Of a stretch of DNA of 64,000 bases, positions 25,844 to 35,005 are shown piece by piece (position 1 is the stretch's first letter; the number at the start of each line of letters is the position of its first letter). Origin of the DNA: Candidatus Fusicatenibacter intestinigallinarum (lineage in GTDB: Bacteria; Bacillota; Clostridia; Lachnospirales; Lachnospiraceae). The stretch spans positions 1 through 64,000 of the forward strand of contig DWWU01000015.1 in NCBI GenBank assembly GCA_019119555.1, in the 5' to 3' direction. The translations under genes and the position numbers were made by a program. The notes under the pieces are model-generated. The model was not told where the DNA came from. It did not search any database and worked only from the letters and a program-made list of their open reading frames with translations.

Positions 25844-27019
25844 ATGACAGAATTTCTAGTAAAGCAATTTGTAAAAAACTATCAGAATACAGAAGACACG
25901 CAGGTCCGTACCAGTTACGGAATCCTGTCAAGCTGTGTGGGGATTGTCTGCAATGTCCTGCTGTTTGCCGCAAAGCTGGCGATCGGAATGCTGATGAATT
26001 CTCTGGCGATTATGGCGGACGCCTTCAACAATCTCTCTGATGCGGCGTCATCGATCATCAGCTTTGTGGGAGTGAAGATGGCCGGAAAGCCTGCGGACAA
26101 AGAACATCCTTTCGGACATGGCAGAATCGAGTATATTGCGGCGCTGATTGTGGCATTTCTTGTCATTGAGGTAGGTATTACCTGTCTGCAGAGTTCTTTT
26201 GAAAAGCTGTTCCATCCGGAGGCTATTGCGTTTGACTGGATTTCCTTCGGAATCCTTCTGCTGTCGGTGGGAGTGAAGCTGTGGATGTCTTTGTTTAACC
26301 GGAAGCTTGGAAAGAGGATTGATTCGAAGGTGATGCTTGCGACGGCGGCTGACTCTGCTGGGGACGTGATTGTGACCAGCGCAACACTTGCTTCTATATT
26401 AATATGTTATTTTACATCGGTGAATATCGATGCGTTTACCGGTCTGGCGGTGTCGGTTCTGGTCATCTGGTCGGGAATCTCCATTGCGAGAGACACGCTG
26501 GAGCCGCTGATCGGCCAGCGGCCGGATCCGGAGCTGTACCGTCAGATCCAGGAGATGGTGGAATCCTATGACGGAATTGTCGGAACCCACGACCTGATCA
26601 TCCACAATTACGGGCCGAACCGCAGTATGGCTTCGATCCATGCGGAGGTGCCCAGAGAGACGGACATAGAAGTGTCCCATGAAATCATCGATCGGGTGGA
26701 GCGGGAAGTGGCAAGAAAGCTCAATATTTTTCTCGTGATTCATATGGACCCGGTGGAGATACACGATGAAAAGGTTCTTGCTGTGAAGGCGAAGCTGAAC
26801 GGCGTCATCCGGGCGCTTGATCCGGATCTGACCTTCCATGATTTCCGCGTGGTCAACGGTCAGGAACAGATCAATCTTATTTTTGATCTGGTCATTCCGT
26901 TCTCCTACAGCCAGGATGAGGCAGACAAGGTCGTTCATCAGGTAAAATCTCTGATGAAAGAGGTAGATGGACGGTACCAGTGTGTGATAACAGTAGACAA
27001 AAATTATCTGGAAGGATAA
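25844..27019 (+). CDS. Cation diffusion facilitator family transporter
   Basis: A 391-residue metal/proton antiporter of the inner membrane. It has six helices and a cytoplasmic C-terminal domain. The metal-site helices carry IMADAFNNLSDAASS (helix 2) and TAADSAGDVIVTS (helix 5), and the HPFGHGRIEYIAAL loop is diagnostic. The C-terminal part (MASIHAEVPRETDIEVSHEII, DPVEIHDE) is the dimerising regulatory domain, extended by ~80 residues beyond the common length. Metals exported by this family are Zn, Fe, Co, Ni, Mn or Cd. Its place after a NikABCDE-like importer suggests metal balance, but it has its own promoter. Confidence 0.93.
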   Translation: MTEFLVKQFVKNYQNTEDTQVRTSYGILSSCVGIVCNVLLFAAKLAIGMLMNSLAIMADAFNNLSDAASSIISFVGVKMAGKPADKEHPFGHGRIEYIAALIVAFLVIEVGITCLQSSFEKLFHPEAIAFDWISFGILLLSVGVKLWMSLFNRKLGKRIDSKVMLATAADSAGDVIVTSATLASILICYFTSVNIDAFTGLAVSVLVIWSGISIARDTLEPLIGQRPDPELYRQIQEMVESYDGIVGTHDLIIHNYGPNRSMASIHAEVPRETDIEVSHEIIDRVEREVARKLNIFLVIHMDPVEIHDEKVLAVKAKLNGVIRALDPDLTFHDFRVVNGQEQINLIFDLVIPFSYSQDEADKVVHQVKSLMKEVDGRYQCVITVDKNYLEG

Positions 27020-27053
27020 AATGAAAGAAGAAACGAAAAAGGAGGAAACACGA

Positions 27054-27254
27054 ATGTTAGACAGAAACGTAATGCTCTGCAACTGTAAACAGGTGTCCTA
27101 CGCGGATGTGGAGGACGCGCTGCATCAGATGGATAAATTTTCCGACGTTGTGGAAAGCTTTGACGAGGTACAGAAGATCACCCACTGTTCCACGGGATGC
27201 GGCGGATGTCATGATAAAATCATGGAAGCGATTTCCGAGATCATGATGGCATAA
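27054..27254 (+). CDS. BFD-like [2Fe-2S]-binding protein
   Basis: A 66-residue protein with the four-cysteine pattern of bacterioferritin-associated ferredoxin domains: MLCNCKQVSYADVEDAL, then THCSTGCGGCHDKI. It starts after AAAAGGAGG, 35 bases past the CDF gene, so the two are probably co-transcribed. BFD domains bind a [2Fe-2S] cluster and act in iron release or electron transfer. The partner here is unknown. Confidence 0.88.
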   Translation: MLDRNVMLCNCKQVSYADVEDALHQMDKFSDVVESFDEVQKITHCSTGCGGCHDKIMEAISEIMMA

Positions 27255-27279
27255 CAGAAAGAACGAAGAGACAGATACG

Positions 27280-27311
27280 CAGCCGGCAGACGAAACGACG
27301 TCTGCCGGCTG
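27280..27311. terminator. Hairpin after the BFD-like gene
   Basis: CAGCCGGCAGACG and CGTCTGCCGGCTG form a perfect 13-bp stem with a 6-base loop. No T run follows on the plus strand. It lies between two converging reading frames. Confidence 0.5.
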
Positions 27312-27350
27312 TCTGGCACTCAGGGGATTTTCCGACGCCCGGGAAGCATA

Positions 27351-27740
27351 TCAGTTTCGGGAAAGTGTTTGGTTTTCTGTGTTCTGCCGGAAGACGCGCC
27401 GCAGCATCAGAAATCCCACGGCGGCGAGCACCACTTCTGCCAGAACCTGTGCATAGGGCAGGCCATATAACGGGAAAAGCCAGTTCCGCAGAAACAGAAG
27501 AGGGATTTCAAGGATTATTTTCCGGGTAATGGCCAGGATCAGTGAGGTGTGTCCCATTCCCACAGACTGGAAAACGAAGACAAAGGTGAAATCAATTGCA
27601 AGGAACGGAATCGCAAGGCAGGCTCCTCTCAGAAATATGGAACCGTACGCCACCACTTCGCTGTTGTCCAGGAAGATCCGTACCAGCGGAGCGGAGAATA
27701 CCCAGTAGGCGACTGTCATTGCAACCATAACCAGACGGGT
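27351..27740 (-). pseudogene. MATE-family efflux pump, C-terminal remnant
   Basis: Only the last ~125 residues of a multidrug/toxin extrusion pump remain. They include VFSAPLVRIFLDNSEVVAYG and FVFQSVGMGHTSLILAITRK, followed by the last two helices. A complete MATE protein has about 450 residues. Similarity continues a few codons upstream of the ATG (RLV) and stops near 27740, beyond which the sequence is unrelated. The lost part has been replaced by the short AT-rich segment leading to tRNA-Gln. Confidence 0.8.
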
Positions 27741-27910
27741 ACAATCTTGATTTTGTATGAACTGTATAAGTTATGCTAATATGAAAATATCTCAAACACC
27801 TTCGGAAATCATGGGAAGGTTCTGGCAGGATGTGCCGGAGCGTATATGGGCGAGAATAAAGACATGGGGTAAGTATGAAAGAAAAAGGTTGCACAGATCA
27901 TATACAAAAA

Positions 27911-27934
27911 AGGAACTCTTTCGTAAAAGAGTTC
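27911..27934 (-). terminator. Terminator of tRNA-Gln
   Basis: GGAACTCTTT and its complement AAAGAGTTCC form a hairpin. On the minus strand it is followed by TTTTTTG, directly after the tRNA. Confidence 0.85.
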
Positions 27935-27940
27935 CTTCAG

Positions 27941-28012
27941 CTGGGCTACAAGGATTCGAACCTTGAAATGACGGAGTCAGAGTCCGTTGCCTTACCCTTT
28001 GGCGATAGCCCA
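27941..28012 (-). tRNA. tRNA-Gln (anticodon CTG)
   Basis: On the minus strand there is an acceptor stem TGGGCTA/TAGCCCA, an anticodon stem ACGGA/TCCGT with loop CTCTGAC (anticodon CTG), and a T-arm AAGGTTCGAATCCTT. CCA is not encoded. It is a single gene with its own promoter and terminator. Confidence 0.96.
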
Positions 28013-28031
28013 ATGTCTCACAACAAAATGT

Positions 28032-28060
28032 ATTTTACCAGATGATCGAAAAAAAAGCAA
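28032..28060 (-). promoter_or_regulatory. Promoter of tRNA-Gln
   Basis: Minus strand TTGCTT (28055-28060) and TAAAAT (28032-28037) with a 17-base spacer, 20 bases before the tRNA. Confidence 0.75.
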
Positions 28061-28105
28061 GCCCTTTTTTAAAAAAATTTCAAATTTCATAGAAGTTCAT
28101 TTTTC

Positions 28106-28117
28106 CTGAACAGTTAC
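28106..28117. repeat. Palindromic repeat, half copy
   Basis: CTGAACAGTTAC, the right arm of the dispersed palindrome, without a left arm. Confidence 0.45.
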
Positions 28118-28275
28118 GCTATCCGTCCGGGGAAAACGCTGAATCTCCCGGAGTGATTTTTAAAAGAAACTGTAGGTATCTTGAAGGTTTCGTGCTATAA
28201 TGATTTGTAAAAACACGCCGGATCGTCTGCGTCCGCCTGACGGGCAGAGTTTCCGGCGAAAGAGGAGAAGGACGA

Positions 28276-28980
28276 TTGAAGTATTATTTTGACAGCCGGA
28301 TCCGTTACAGTGAATTGGACGAAAATCTTTGCCTGCCGCTGCACGGACTGATCAATTATTTTCAGGACTGCAGCACGTTTCAGTCAGAGGAACTGGGGAT
28401 CGGCGTGGAGTATCTGAAAGAAAAGGGCAGGCTCTGGGTGCTTACTTCCTGGCAGATCAGGATTTTCCGGTACCCGTCGCTGGGAGAAGAGGTCCGCACG
28501 GGAACCTGGGCCTGCGGCTTTCATGGATTTGTCGGAATGAGAAATTTTGTGATGGAGACCGCCGAAGGGGAGATGCTGGCCTGTGCTTATTCCGAATGGG
28601 CCTATATGGATCCTGTGGCCGGGCGCCCTGTCCGTGCGGACGCAGGGGAAATCCAACGGTACGGCATGGAAGAGCCGCTGGAAATGGAGTACGCAGGCAG
28701 AAAAATCTCTGTGCCCGGAGAGCAGAGGTTTCTGGATCCTGTGACGGTGCATGCCCACCATCTGGACAGCAACCATCATGTGAACAACGGGCAGTATGTG
28801 GCGATTGCCGCGGAGTATCTGCCAGAAGGTTTTCAGGTCCGTCAGCTGCGTGCGGAATATAAACGCCAGGCGCGTCTTGGCGACATACTGACACCGGGGA
28901 TTTCGGAAAGCAGCGGAGCTTATGTGGTGACGCTGAATGACCAGGCGGGACGGCCGTATGTTATTTTGGAATTTTCGTGA
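28276..28980 (+). CDS. Acyl-ACP thioesterase (FatA-like)
   Basis: A 234-residue double hotdog-fold enzyme releasing fatty acids from acyl carrier protein. The N-terminal hotdog opens YYFDSRIRYSELDENLCLPL. The second has HAHHLDSNHHVNNGQYV, with the catalytic Asp/Asn/His group around SNHHVNNGQY. The start is a TTG at 28276 behind GAGGAGAAGG, which gives the normal N-terminus. It is monocistronic or the first gene of the following housekeeping run. The chain-length preference cannot be read from sequence. Confidence 0.9.
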   Translation: MKYYFDSRIRYSELDENLCLPLHGLINYFQDCSTFQSEELGIGVEYLKEKGRLWVLTSWQIRIFRYPSLGEEVRTGTWACGFHGFVGMRNFVMETAEGEMLACAYSEWAYMDPVAGRPVRADAGEIQRYGMEEPLEMEYAGRKISVPGEQRFLDPVTVHAHHLDSNHHVNNGQYVAIAAEYLPEGFQVRQLRAEYKRQARLGDILTPGISESSGAYVVTLNDQAGRPYVILEFS

Positions 28981-29054
28981 CGGTTTGCCGGGCGGAATCG
29001 CTGCGGATCTTACCGTGAACGTATGAGAAAGGAAGAAAACAAAGGAGATTTGTC

Positions 29055-30530
29055 ATGAGAACACAAGCACAGAACCTTACGTTGCTGACGGACCTGTATG
29101 AACTGACAATGATGCAGGGATATTTTAAAAACCCGACGGACCAGGTCGTTGTATTTGACGCGTTTTACCGCAAGAACCCAAGCGGGGGAGCCTACGCGGT
29201 GGCCGCAGGCCTGGAGCAGGTGATAGAGTATATCAGGGATCTTCACTTCGCGCCGGACGACGTGGATTATCTTCGGTCGCTGGGAATTTTTGACGAGGAT
29301 TTTCTGGAATATCTGAGAGGCTTTCATTTTACCGGGGATATCTATGCGATTCCGGAGGGAACCGTGGTGTTCCCGAGAGAGCCGCTCCTGAAGGTGGTTG
29401 CGCCGATGATGGAAGCGCAGCTGGTGGAGACGGCGATTCTGAATATCATTAATCATCAGAGTCTGATTGCGACGAAAGCGTCCCGCGTTGTCTATGCAGC
29501 GAAGGGGGACGGGATCATGGAGTTCGGACTGCGCCGCGCCCAGGGGCCGGATGCGGGAATTTACGGCGCCCGCGCGGCGATGATCGGCGGATGTATCGGC
29601 ACTTCCAATGTTCTGACGGGAAAGATGTTCGACGTTCCGGTGAAGGGAACCCATGCTCACAGCTGGATTATGAGCTTTCCGGATGAGTATACAGCGTTTA
29701 AAACTTACGCAAATCTGTATCCGGACGCCTGTATTCTTCTGGTGGATACCTACGATGTTCTGGAATCCGGAGTTCCCAATGCAATCCGCGTGTTCCGTGA
29801 GATGAAGGCTGAGGGACGGAGCATGAAGGGTTATGGGATCCGTATTGACAGCGGCGACCTGGCGTATCTGTCCAAGAAGGCTTATGAAATGCTGGAGCAG
29901 GCGGGATTTGGCGATGCGATTATCTCTGCATCCAGCGATCTGGACGAGTATCTGATCGACAGTCTGAAAACCCAGGGGGCAAAGATCAATTCCTGGGGCG
30001 TGGGAACTAATCTGATTACGTCCAGCGACTGTCCGGCGTTCGGAGGCGTTTATAAACTGGCGGCTGTCAAAGAGAAAGAAAATGAGGATTTTATTCCGAA
30101 GATCAAGCTGTCGGAGAATTCAGAGAAGGTAACCAATCCGGGCAATAAGACGATTTTCCGGATTTATGACAAGGAATCCGGAAAGATCCGTGCGGATCTG
30201 ATCTGCCTGGCGGACGAGACCTTCGATGAAAGTAAGGATATGATTATCTTCGATCCCATCGAGACATGGAAGAAAACAAAAATCAAGGGAGGAACCTATA
30301 CGCTGCGGGAACTTCTGGTTCCGGTCTTTAAGAAAGGAATGTGCGTATACAACTCTCCGTCTGTGATGGAGATCCGTGACATCTGCACAAAGGAAAAGGC
30401 GACGCTGTGGGAGGAATCCCTGCGTCTTGTGAATCCTCATGAGGTTTATGTGGATCTGTCCGACAAGCTGTATAAGATCAAGTCGGAGCTGCTGGAAGAG
30501 ATGAGCATGAAAGCTCTGGAACAGATCTGA
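29055..30530 (+). CDS. pncB: Nicotinate phosphoribosyltransferase
   Basis: A 491-residue cytoplasmic enzyme joining nicotinic acid to PRPP in NAD salvage. It begins NLTLLTDLYELTMMQGY. It has EFGLRRAQGPDAG (the autophosphorylation/active-site region), VKGTHAHSWIMSF with the conserved His, and the PRPP-site segment GIRIDSGDLAYLSKKAY. Length fits the long clostridial form. It is followed after 35 bases by cvfB and then dnaE, a gene order seen in related Lachnospiraceae. Confidence 0.95.
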   Translation: MRTQAQNLTLLTDLYELTMMQGYFKNPTDQVVVFDAFYRKNPSGGAYAVAAGLEQVIEYIRDLHFAPDDVDYLRSLGIFDEDFLEYLRGFHFTGDIYAIPEGTVVFPREPLLKVVAPMMEAQLVETAILNIINHQSLIATKASRVVYAAKGDGIMEFGLRRAQGPDAGIYGARAAMIGGCIGTSNVLTGKMFDVPVKGTHAHSWIMSFPDEYTAFKTYANLYPDACILLVDTYDVLESGVPNAIRVFREMKAEGRSMKGYGIRIDSGDLAYLSKKAYEMLEQAGFGDAIISASSDLDEYLIDSLKTQGAKINSWGVGTNLITSSDCPAFGGVYKLAAVKEKENEDFIPKIKLSENSEKVTNPGNKTIFRIYDKESGKIRADLICLADETFDESKDMIIFDPIETWKKTKIKGGTYTLRELLVPVFKKGMCVYNSPSVMEIRDICTKEKATLWEESLRLVNPHEVYVDLSDKLYKIKSELLEEMSMKALEQI

Positions 30531-30565
30531 CAGTACTTCGAAAGACAGTTGAAATAAGGAGAACT

Positions 30566-31405
30566 ATGTTAAATTTAGGAAGAAAACAGAAACTGACAGT
30601 AGTGAAAAAAGTAGAATTCGGCGTTTATCTTAGCGAGAGCAGGGAAGCGGCGGAGAAAGAACGGGTACTGCTTCCGGCAAAGCAGGTTCCGCAGGGAACC
30701 GATGAGGGAGACGTTCTGGAGGTGTTTCTTTACCGGGATTCCCGCGACCGTATGATCGCGACGACCAGGGAGCCGAAGCTGACTCTGGGAGGTCTGGCAG
30801 TGCTGCAGGTGGTACAGACCGGAAAAATCGGGGCGTTTCTGGACTGGGGGCTGGAAAAAGATCTGCTGCTTCCGTTCCGGGAACAGACGGTAAAAGTCCA
30901 TACGGGCGATCAGGTGCTGGTGTCCCTGTATCTTGACAAGAGCAGCCGCCTGTGCGCGACCATGAAAGTCTATCCTTTCCTGAAGACGAATTCTCCGTAT
31001 GCCATCGGGGATACGGTGGATGGACTGGTCTATGAGATCAGCGGGAATTTCGGAGTGTTTGTCGCTGTGGACAACCAGTATTCCGGCCTGATTCCGAAAC
31101 GGGAGGCCCAGGCCGGCTACCGGGTGGGACAGAATCTGAAGCTTCGGGTTACAGAGGTGAAGGAGGACGGAAAACTGACGCTTTCCGCGCGCGGAAAAGC
31201 CTACGAACAGATCCGGGAGGATTCCGAAAATGTTCTTCAGGTGATCCGGGAATTTGCGGGCGTGCTTCCGTTCGATGACAAAGCTTCTCCGGAGGTGATC
31301 CAGAGAGAATTCGGCCTGAGCAAGGCCGCTTTCAAACGTGCCGTGGGCCGTCTGCTGAAAGAAAAGCAGGTGGAGCTGCGCGACGGGAAGATCTGGATGA
31401 TCTAA
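30566..31405 (+). CDS. cvfB: S1-domain RNA-binding protein, CvfB family
   Basis: A 279-residue protein with three S1-like barrels: NLGRKQKLTVVKKVEFGVYL, TGKIGAFLDWGLEKDLLLPF, and GDTVDGLVYEISGNFGVFVAV with LKLRVTEVKEDGKLTLSAR. A winged helix ends it (VIQREFGLSKAAFKRAVGRL). In Staphylococcus, CvfB binds RNA and affects virulence gene expression. Here it lies in a housekeeping operon with pncB and dnaE. The start has AAGGAG 7 bases upstream. Confidence 0.92.
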   Translation: MLNLGRKQKLTVVKKVEFGVYLSESREAAEKERVLLPAKQVPQGTDEGDVLEVFLYRDSRDRMIATTREPKLTLGGLAVLQVVQTGKIGAFLDWGLEKDLLLPFREQTVKVHTGDQVLVSLYLDKSSRLCATMKVYPFLKTNSPYAIGDTVDGLVYEISGNFGVFVAVDNQYSGLIPKREAQAGYRVGQNLKLRVTEVKEDGKLTLSARGKAYEQIREDSENVLQVIREFAGVLPFDDKASPEVIQREFGLSKAAFKRAVGRLLKEKQVELRDGKIWMI

Positions 31406-31456
31406 AGTATTTTTTCGGGAAAACAGCCCGGCGAAACAGATGGAAAGGAGTCTCTC

Positions 31457-34400
31457 ATGAGTTTTGCACATCTTCATGTCCACACGGAATACAGCCTTCT
31501 GGACGGATCCAACAAGATCAAAGAATATGTGGCCCGGGTCAAGGAGCTCGGGATGAACAGCGCTGCGATTACAGATCATGGCGTAATGTTTGGCTGCATT
31601 GATTTTTATAAAGCCGCGAAAGAAGCGGGAATCAAGCCGATTATGGGCTGCGAGGTCTATGTGGCTCCGGGATCCCGCTTTGACCGGGAGACGGTAAAGG
31701 GAGAAGACCGTTATTACCATCTGGTTCTCCTGGCCGAAAACGATCTCGGCTATTCAAATCTGACAAAAATTGTCTCCAAAGGTTACGTGGACGGGTTTTA
31801 CTATAAGCCGCGTGTTGATCTGGAAATTCTGGAACAGTACCACGAAGGGGTGATCGCGCTGAGCGCCTGCCTGGCGGGAGAGGTTCCCCGGTATCTGGTA
31901 CGCAATCTGTATGAGGAAGGAAAACAGGCGGCCCTGCGCTACCAGGAAATCTTCGGAAAGGGAAACTTCTTTCTGGAGCTGCAGGATCACGGAATTCCCG
32001 AACAGCGTCTGGTCAATCAGCAGCTGATGCGGATGAGCCAGGAGACGGGCATTGAGCTGGTGGCGACAAACGACGTCCATTATACCTATGAATCCGACGC
32101 GGAATCTCATGACATTCTTCTCTGTATCCAGACCGGAAAAAAGGTGGAGGACGAAGACCGAATGCGCTACGAGGGCGGCCAGTACTACGTCAAATCTGAG
32201 GAAGAGATGCGCCAGCTGTTCCCTTATGCGCTGCAGGCGCTGGAGAATACCCAGAAGATTGCCGACCGCTGCGAGGTCAATATCGAGTTTGGCGTGACGA
32301 AGCTGCCCCGGTTTGACGTGCCGGAAGGCTACACGGCCTGGGAGTATCTGAATAAGCTCTGTTTTGAGGGGCTGGAGGAGCGGTATCATCCGGTGACTCC
32401 TGAGCTGAAGGAACGCCTGGAATATGAGCTGAACACTATTAAGACCATGGGGTATGTGGATTACTTTCTGATTGTCTGGGATTTTATCAAATTTGCCAGG
32501 GACCACGACATCATGGTCGGCCCTGGCCGGGGATCTGCGGCGGGAAGCCTGGTTTCCTATACCCTGGGAATCACAAAGCTGGATCCCATGCGTTACCAGT
32601 TGCTGTTTGAGCGGTTCCTGAACCCGGAGCGGGTGACGATGCCTGATATCGATGTGGATTTCTGCTTTGAGAGACGCCAGGAGGTTATCGACTATGTGAC
32701 CCGGAAATACGGGAAGGACCGGGTGGTTCAGATTGTAACCTTCGGTACGCTGGCAGCCCGGGGTGTGATCCGGGATGTGGGGCGTGTGCTGGATATGCCA
32801 TATGCTCAGGTGGATTCCATCGCAAAGATGATTCCCAATGAGCTGAATATCACCATTGACAAGGCGCTGACTATGAATCATGAGCTGAAGGAGCTGTATG
32901 AGTCGGATGATCAGATTCATTATCTGATCGACATGTCCCGTCGTCTGGAGGGACTGCCCCGCCATACGTCCATGCACGCGGCCGGCGTCGTGATCAGCCA
33001 GAAGCCGGTGGACGAATATGTCCCGCTTTCCAGAGCCAGCGACGGAACGCTGGTTACTCAGTATACAATGACGACGCTGGAGGAACTGGGGCTTCTGAAG
33101 ATGGATTTCCTGGGCCTCCGCACGCTGACGGTGATTCAGAATGCGGTACACCTGGCGGAGCGAAGCAGTCAGACGAAGATCGATATGGACCATATTGATT
33201 ACAATGACCCGAAAGTGTTGGAGATGATCGGATCGGGAAAGACGGAAGGCGTGTTCCAGCTGGAAAGCGGGGGAATGAAGAACTTCATGAAGGAGCTGAA
33301 GCCCAGGAGCCTGGAGGATATCATCGCCGGAATTTCCCTGTACCGTCCGGGACCGATGGACTTTATTCCCCAGTATATCCGCGGCAAGAACCATCCCGAG
33401 ACAGTTACCTACGACACGCCGCTGCTGAAGCCAATCCTGGAGCAGACCTACGGATGTATCGTCTACCAGGAGCAGGTCATGCAGATCGTACAGGCGCTGG
33501 CGGGATATTCCCTGGGAAGAGCGGATCTTCTCCGCCGTGCCATGTCCAAGAAAAAAGCGGCTGTCATGGAAAAAGAGCGGGAAAGCTTTGTCTACGGGAA
33601 TCCGGAGGACGGTGTGCCCGGCTGTATCAACAACGGGATCCGTGAACGGATCGCGAACAAGATCTATGACGAGATGACGGATTTCGCAAAGTACGCGTTC
33701 AACAAATCCCATGCCGCCGCCTATGCGGTCGTCTCTTATCAGACCGCCTGGCTGAAATATTATTACCCGGTGGAATTTATGGCGGCGCTGATGACGTCCT
33801 GTATCGATAATCCGGGCAAGGTGGCGGAGTATATTCTCAATTCCCGCCAGATGGGAATCTCGATTCTGCCGCCGGATGTGAACCAGAGCGAAGGAATTTT
33901 CACCGTGGAAGGCAGGAGTATCCGCTATGGAATGGCTGCGATCAAGGGAGTCGGAAAGCCGGTGATGGAGGCCGTGGCCCGGGAGAGGGAAGAAAACGGG
34001 CCGTTTGTATCCCTTCAGGATTTCGCGGAACGGATGTCGGGAAAAGAAATCAACAAGAAGACTGTGGAGAATTTCATAAAGTCCGGAGCCTTTGACAGCT
34101 TCGGGGCGACGAGAAAGCAGATGATGCAGGTCTACGTTCAGGTGCTCGACGCGGTGGCCCAGGAGAAGAAAAATTCCATGACCGGTCAGATGAGCCTGTT
34201 CGATTTTGTGGATGAGGAGACAAAACATTCTTACGAGATTCCGCTGCCCAATGTGGGAGAGTACGGAAAAGAGGAGAAGCTGGCTCTGGAAAAGGAGGTT
34301 CTCGGCATTTACATCAGCGGTCATCCGCTGGAGGAGCAGGAGGAATGCTGGAGAAAAAACATCACCGCGGTGACCACCGACTTTCTTCCGGATGAAGAGA

Positions 34401-34930
34401 CCGGTATGCCGAAAGTTGTGGACGGAGCGAAAGTGATCGTCGGAGGAATGATCACGGATAAAAAAATAAAATATACAAAGAATAATAAGACCATGGCGTT
34501 TCTGACGCTGGAGGATCTGCTGGGAACGCTGGAGATCGTCGTGTTTCCGCGGGACTATGAGAGGAATGCCTCCCTGATGCAGGAGGATGCGAAAGTATTT
34601 ATCCAGGGACGGGTGTCGGCGGAGGACGATAAGGCCAGCAAGCTGATCTGCGAAAAGATCTATCCGTTTTCCGATGTGCCCAGAGAACTGTGGATTCAGT
34701 TCGCGGATAAGGGCGCCTATGAGAGAGAGGTGGCGGAACTGTACCGGATCCTGTCTGAGTCTGACGGAACCGATCAGGTGGTGCTGTATATCCGTTCGCC
34801 CAAGGCGATGAAACGCCTTCCGCCGAGCAGAGGCGTCAAAATCGGCGACGAGCTGCTGGGTATTTTGAATGAAAAATATGGAAATCAGAACGTGAAAGTT
34901 GTAGAAAAGAGTATTGAAAAACGCCGGTAA
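31457..34930 (+). CDS. dnaE: DNA polymerase III alpha subunit
   Basis: A 1157-residue replicative polymerase of the DnaE type. The PHP domain opens the protein (FAHLHVHTEYSLLDGSNK). The catalytic palm has GPGRGSAAGSLVSY and PDIDVDFCFERR with the metal-binding Asp pair. Fingers (FNKSHAAAYAVVSYQTAWLK) and the helix-hairpin-helix region follow, then an OB-fold (KKIKYTKNNKTMAFLTLEDL) and a C-terminal domain. The length is normal for DnaE. GGAAAGGAG precedes the start. Confidence 0.97.
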   Translation: MSFAHLHVHTEYSLLDGSNKIKEYVARVKELGMNSAAITDHGVMFGCIDFYKAAKEAGIKPIMGCEVYVAPGSRFDRETVKGEDRYYHLVLLAENDLGYSNLTKIVSKGYVDGFYYKPRVDLEILEQYHEGVIALSACLAGEVPRYLVRNLYEEGKQAALRYQEIFGKGNFFLELQDHGIPEQRLVNQQLMRMSQETGIELVATNDVHYTYESDAESHDILLCIQTGKKVEDEDRMRYEGGQYYVKSEEEMRQLFPYALQALENTQKIADRCEVNIEFGVTKLPRFDVPEGYTAWEYLNKLCFEGLEERYHPVTPELKERLEYELNTIKTMGYVDYFLIVWDFIKFARDHDIMVGPGRGSAAGSLVSYTLGITKLDPMRYQLLFERFLNPERVTMPDIDVDFCFERRQEVIDYVTRKYGKDRVVQIVTFGTLAARGVIRDVGRVLDMPYAQVDSIAKMIPNELNITIDKALTMNHELKELYESDDQIHYLIDMSRRLEGLPRHTSMHAAGVVISQKPVDEYVPLSRASDGTLVTQYTMTTLEELGLLKMDFLGLRTLTVIQNAVHLAERSSQTKIDMDHIDYNDPKVLEMIGSGKTEGVFQLESGGMKNFMKELKPRSLEDIIAGISLYRPGPMDFIPQYIRGKNHPETVTYDTPLLKPILEQTYGCIVYQEQVMQIVQALAGYSLGRADLLRRAMSKKKAAVMEKERESFVYGNPEDGVPGCINNGIRERIANKIYDEMTDFAKYAFNKSHAAAYAVVSYQTAWLKYYYPVEFMAALMTSCIDNPGKVAEYILNSRQMGISILPPDVNQSEGIFTVEGRSIRYGMAAIKGVGKPVMEAVAREREENGPFVSLQDFAERMSGKEINKKTVENFIKSGAFDSFGATRKQMMQVYVQVLDAVAQEKKNSMTGQMSLFDFVDEETKHSYEIPLPNVGEYGKEEKLALEKEVLGIYISGHPLEEQEECWRKNITAVTTDFLPDEETGMPKVVDGAKVIVGGMITDKKIKYTKNNKTMAFLTLEDLLGTLEIVVFPRDYERNASLMQEDAKVFIQGRVSAEDDKASKLICEKIYPFSDVPRELWIQFADKGAYEREVAELYRILSESDGTDQVVLYIRSPKAMKRLPPSRGVKIGDELLGILNEKYGNQNVKVVEKSIEKRR

Positions 34931-35005
34931 ATGCTTTAGAATTAAGTTGTGTGTGATTGTTAAAAAAATTTCGAAATTGTGTGTGATGAGATGGAGGAGT
35001 TTTAT

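Noticed and set aside
27757-27966. Short plus-strand frame between the MATE remnant and tRNA-Gln
   Set aside because: It runs through the tRNA terminator and into the tRNA gene, and has no ribosome site.
31754-34324. 856-codon open frame antisense to dnaE
   Set aside because: It lies wholly opposite a conserved polymerase gene, has no recognisable domain and no ribosome site, and is explained by codon bias of dnaE.
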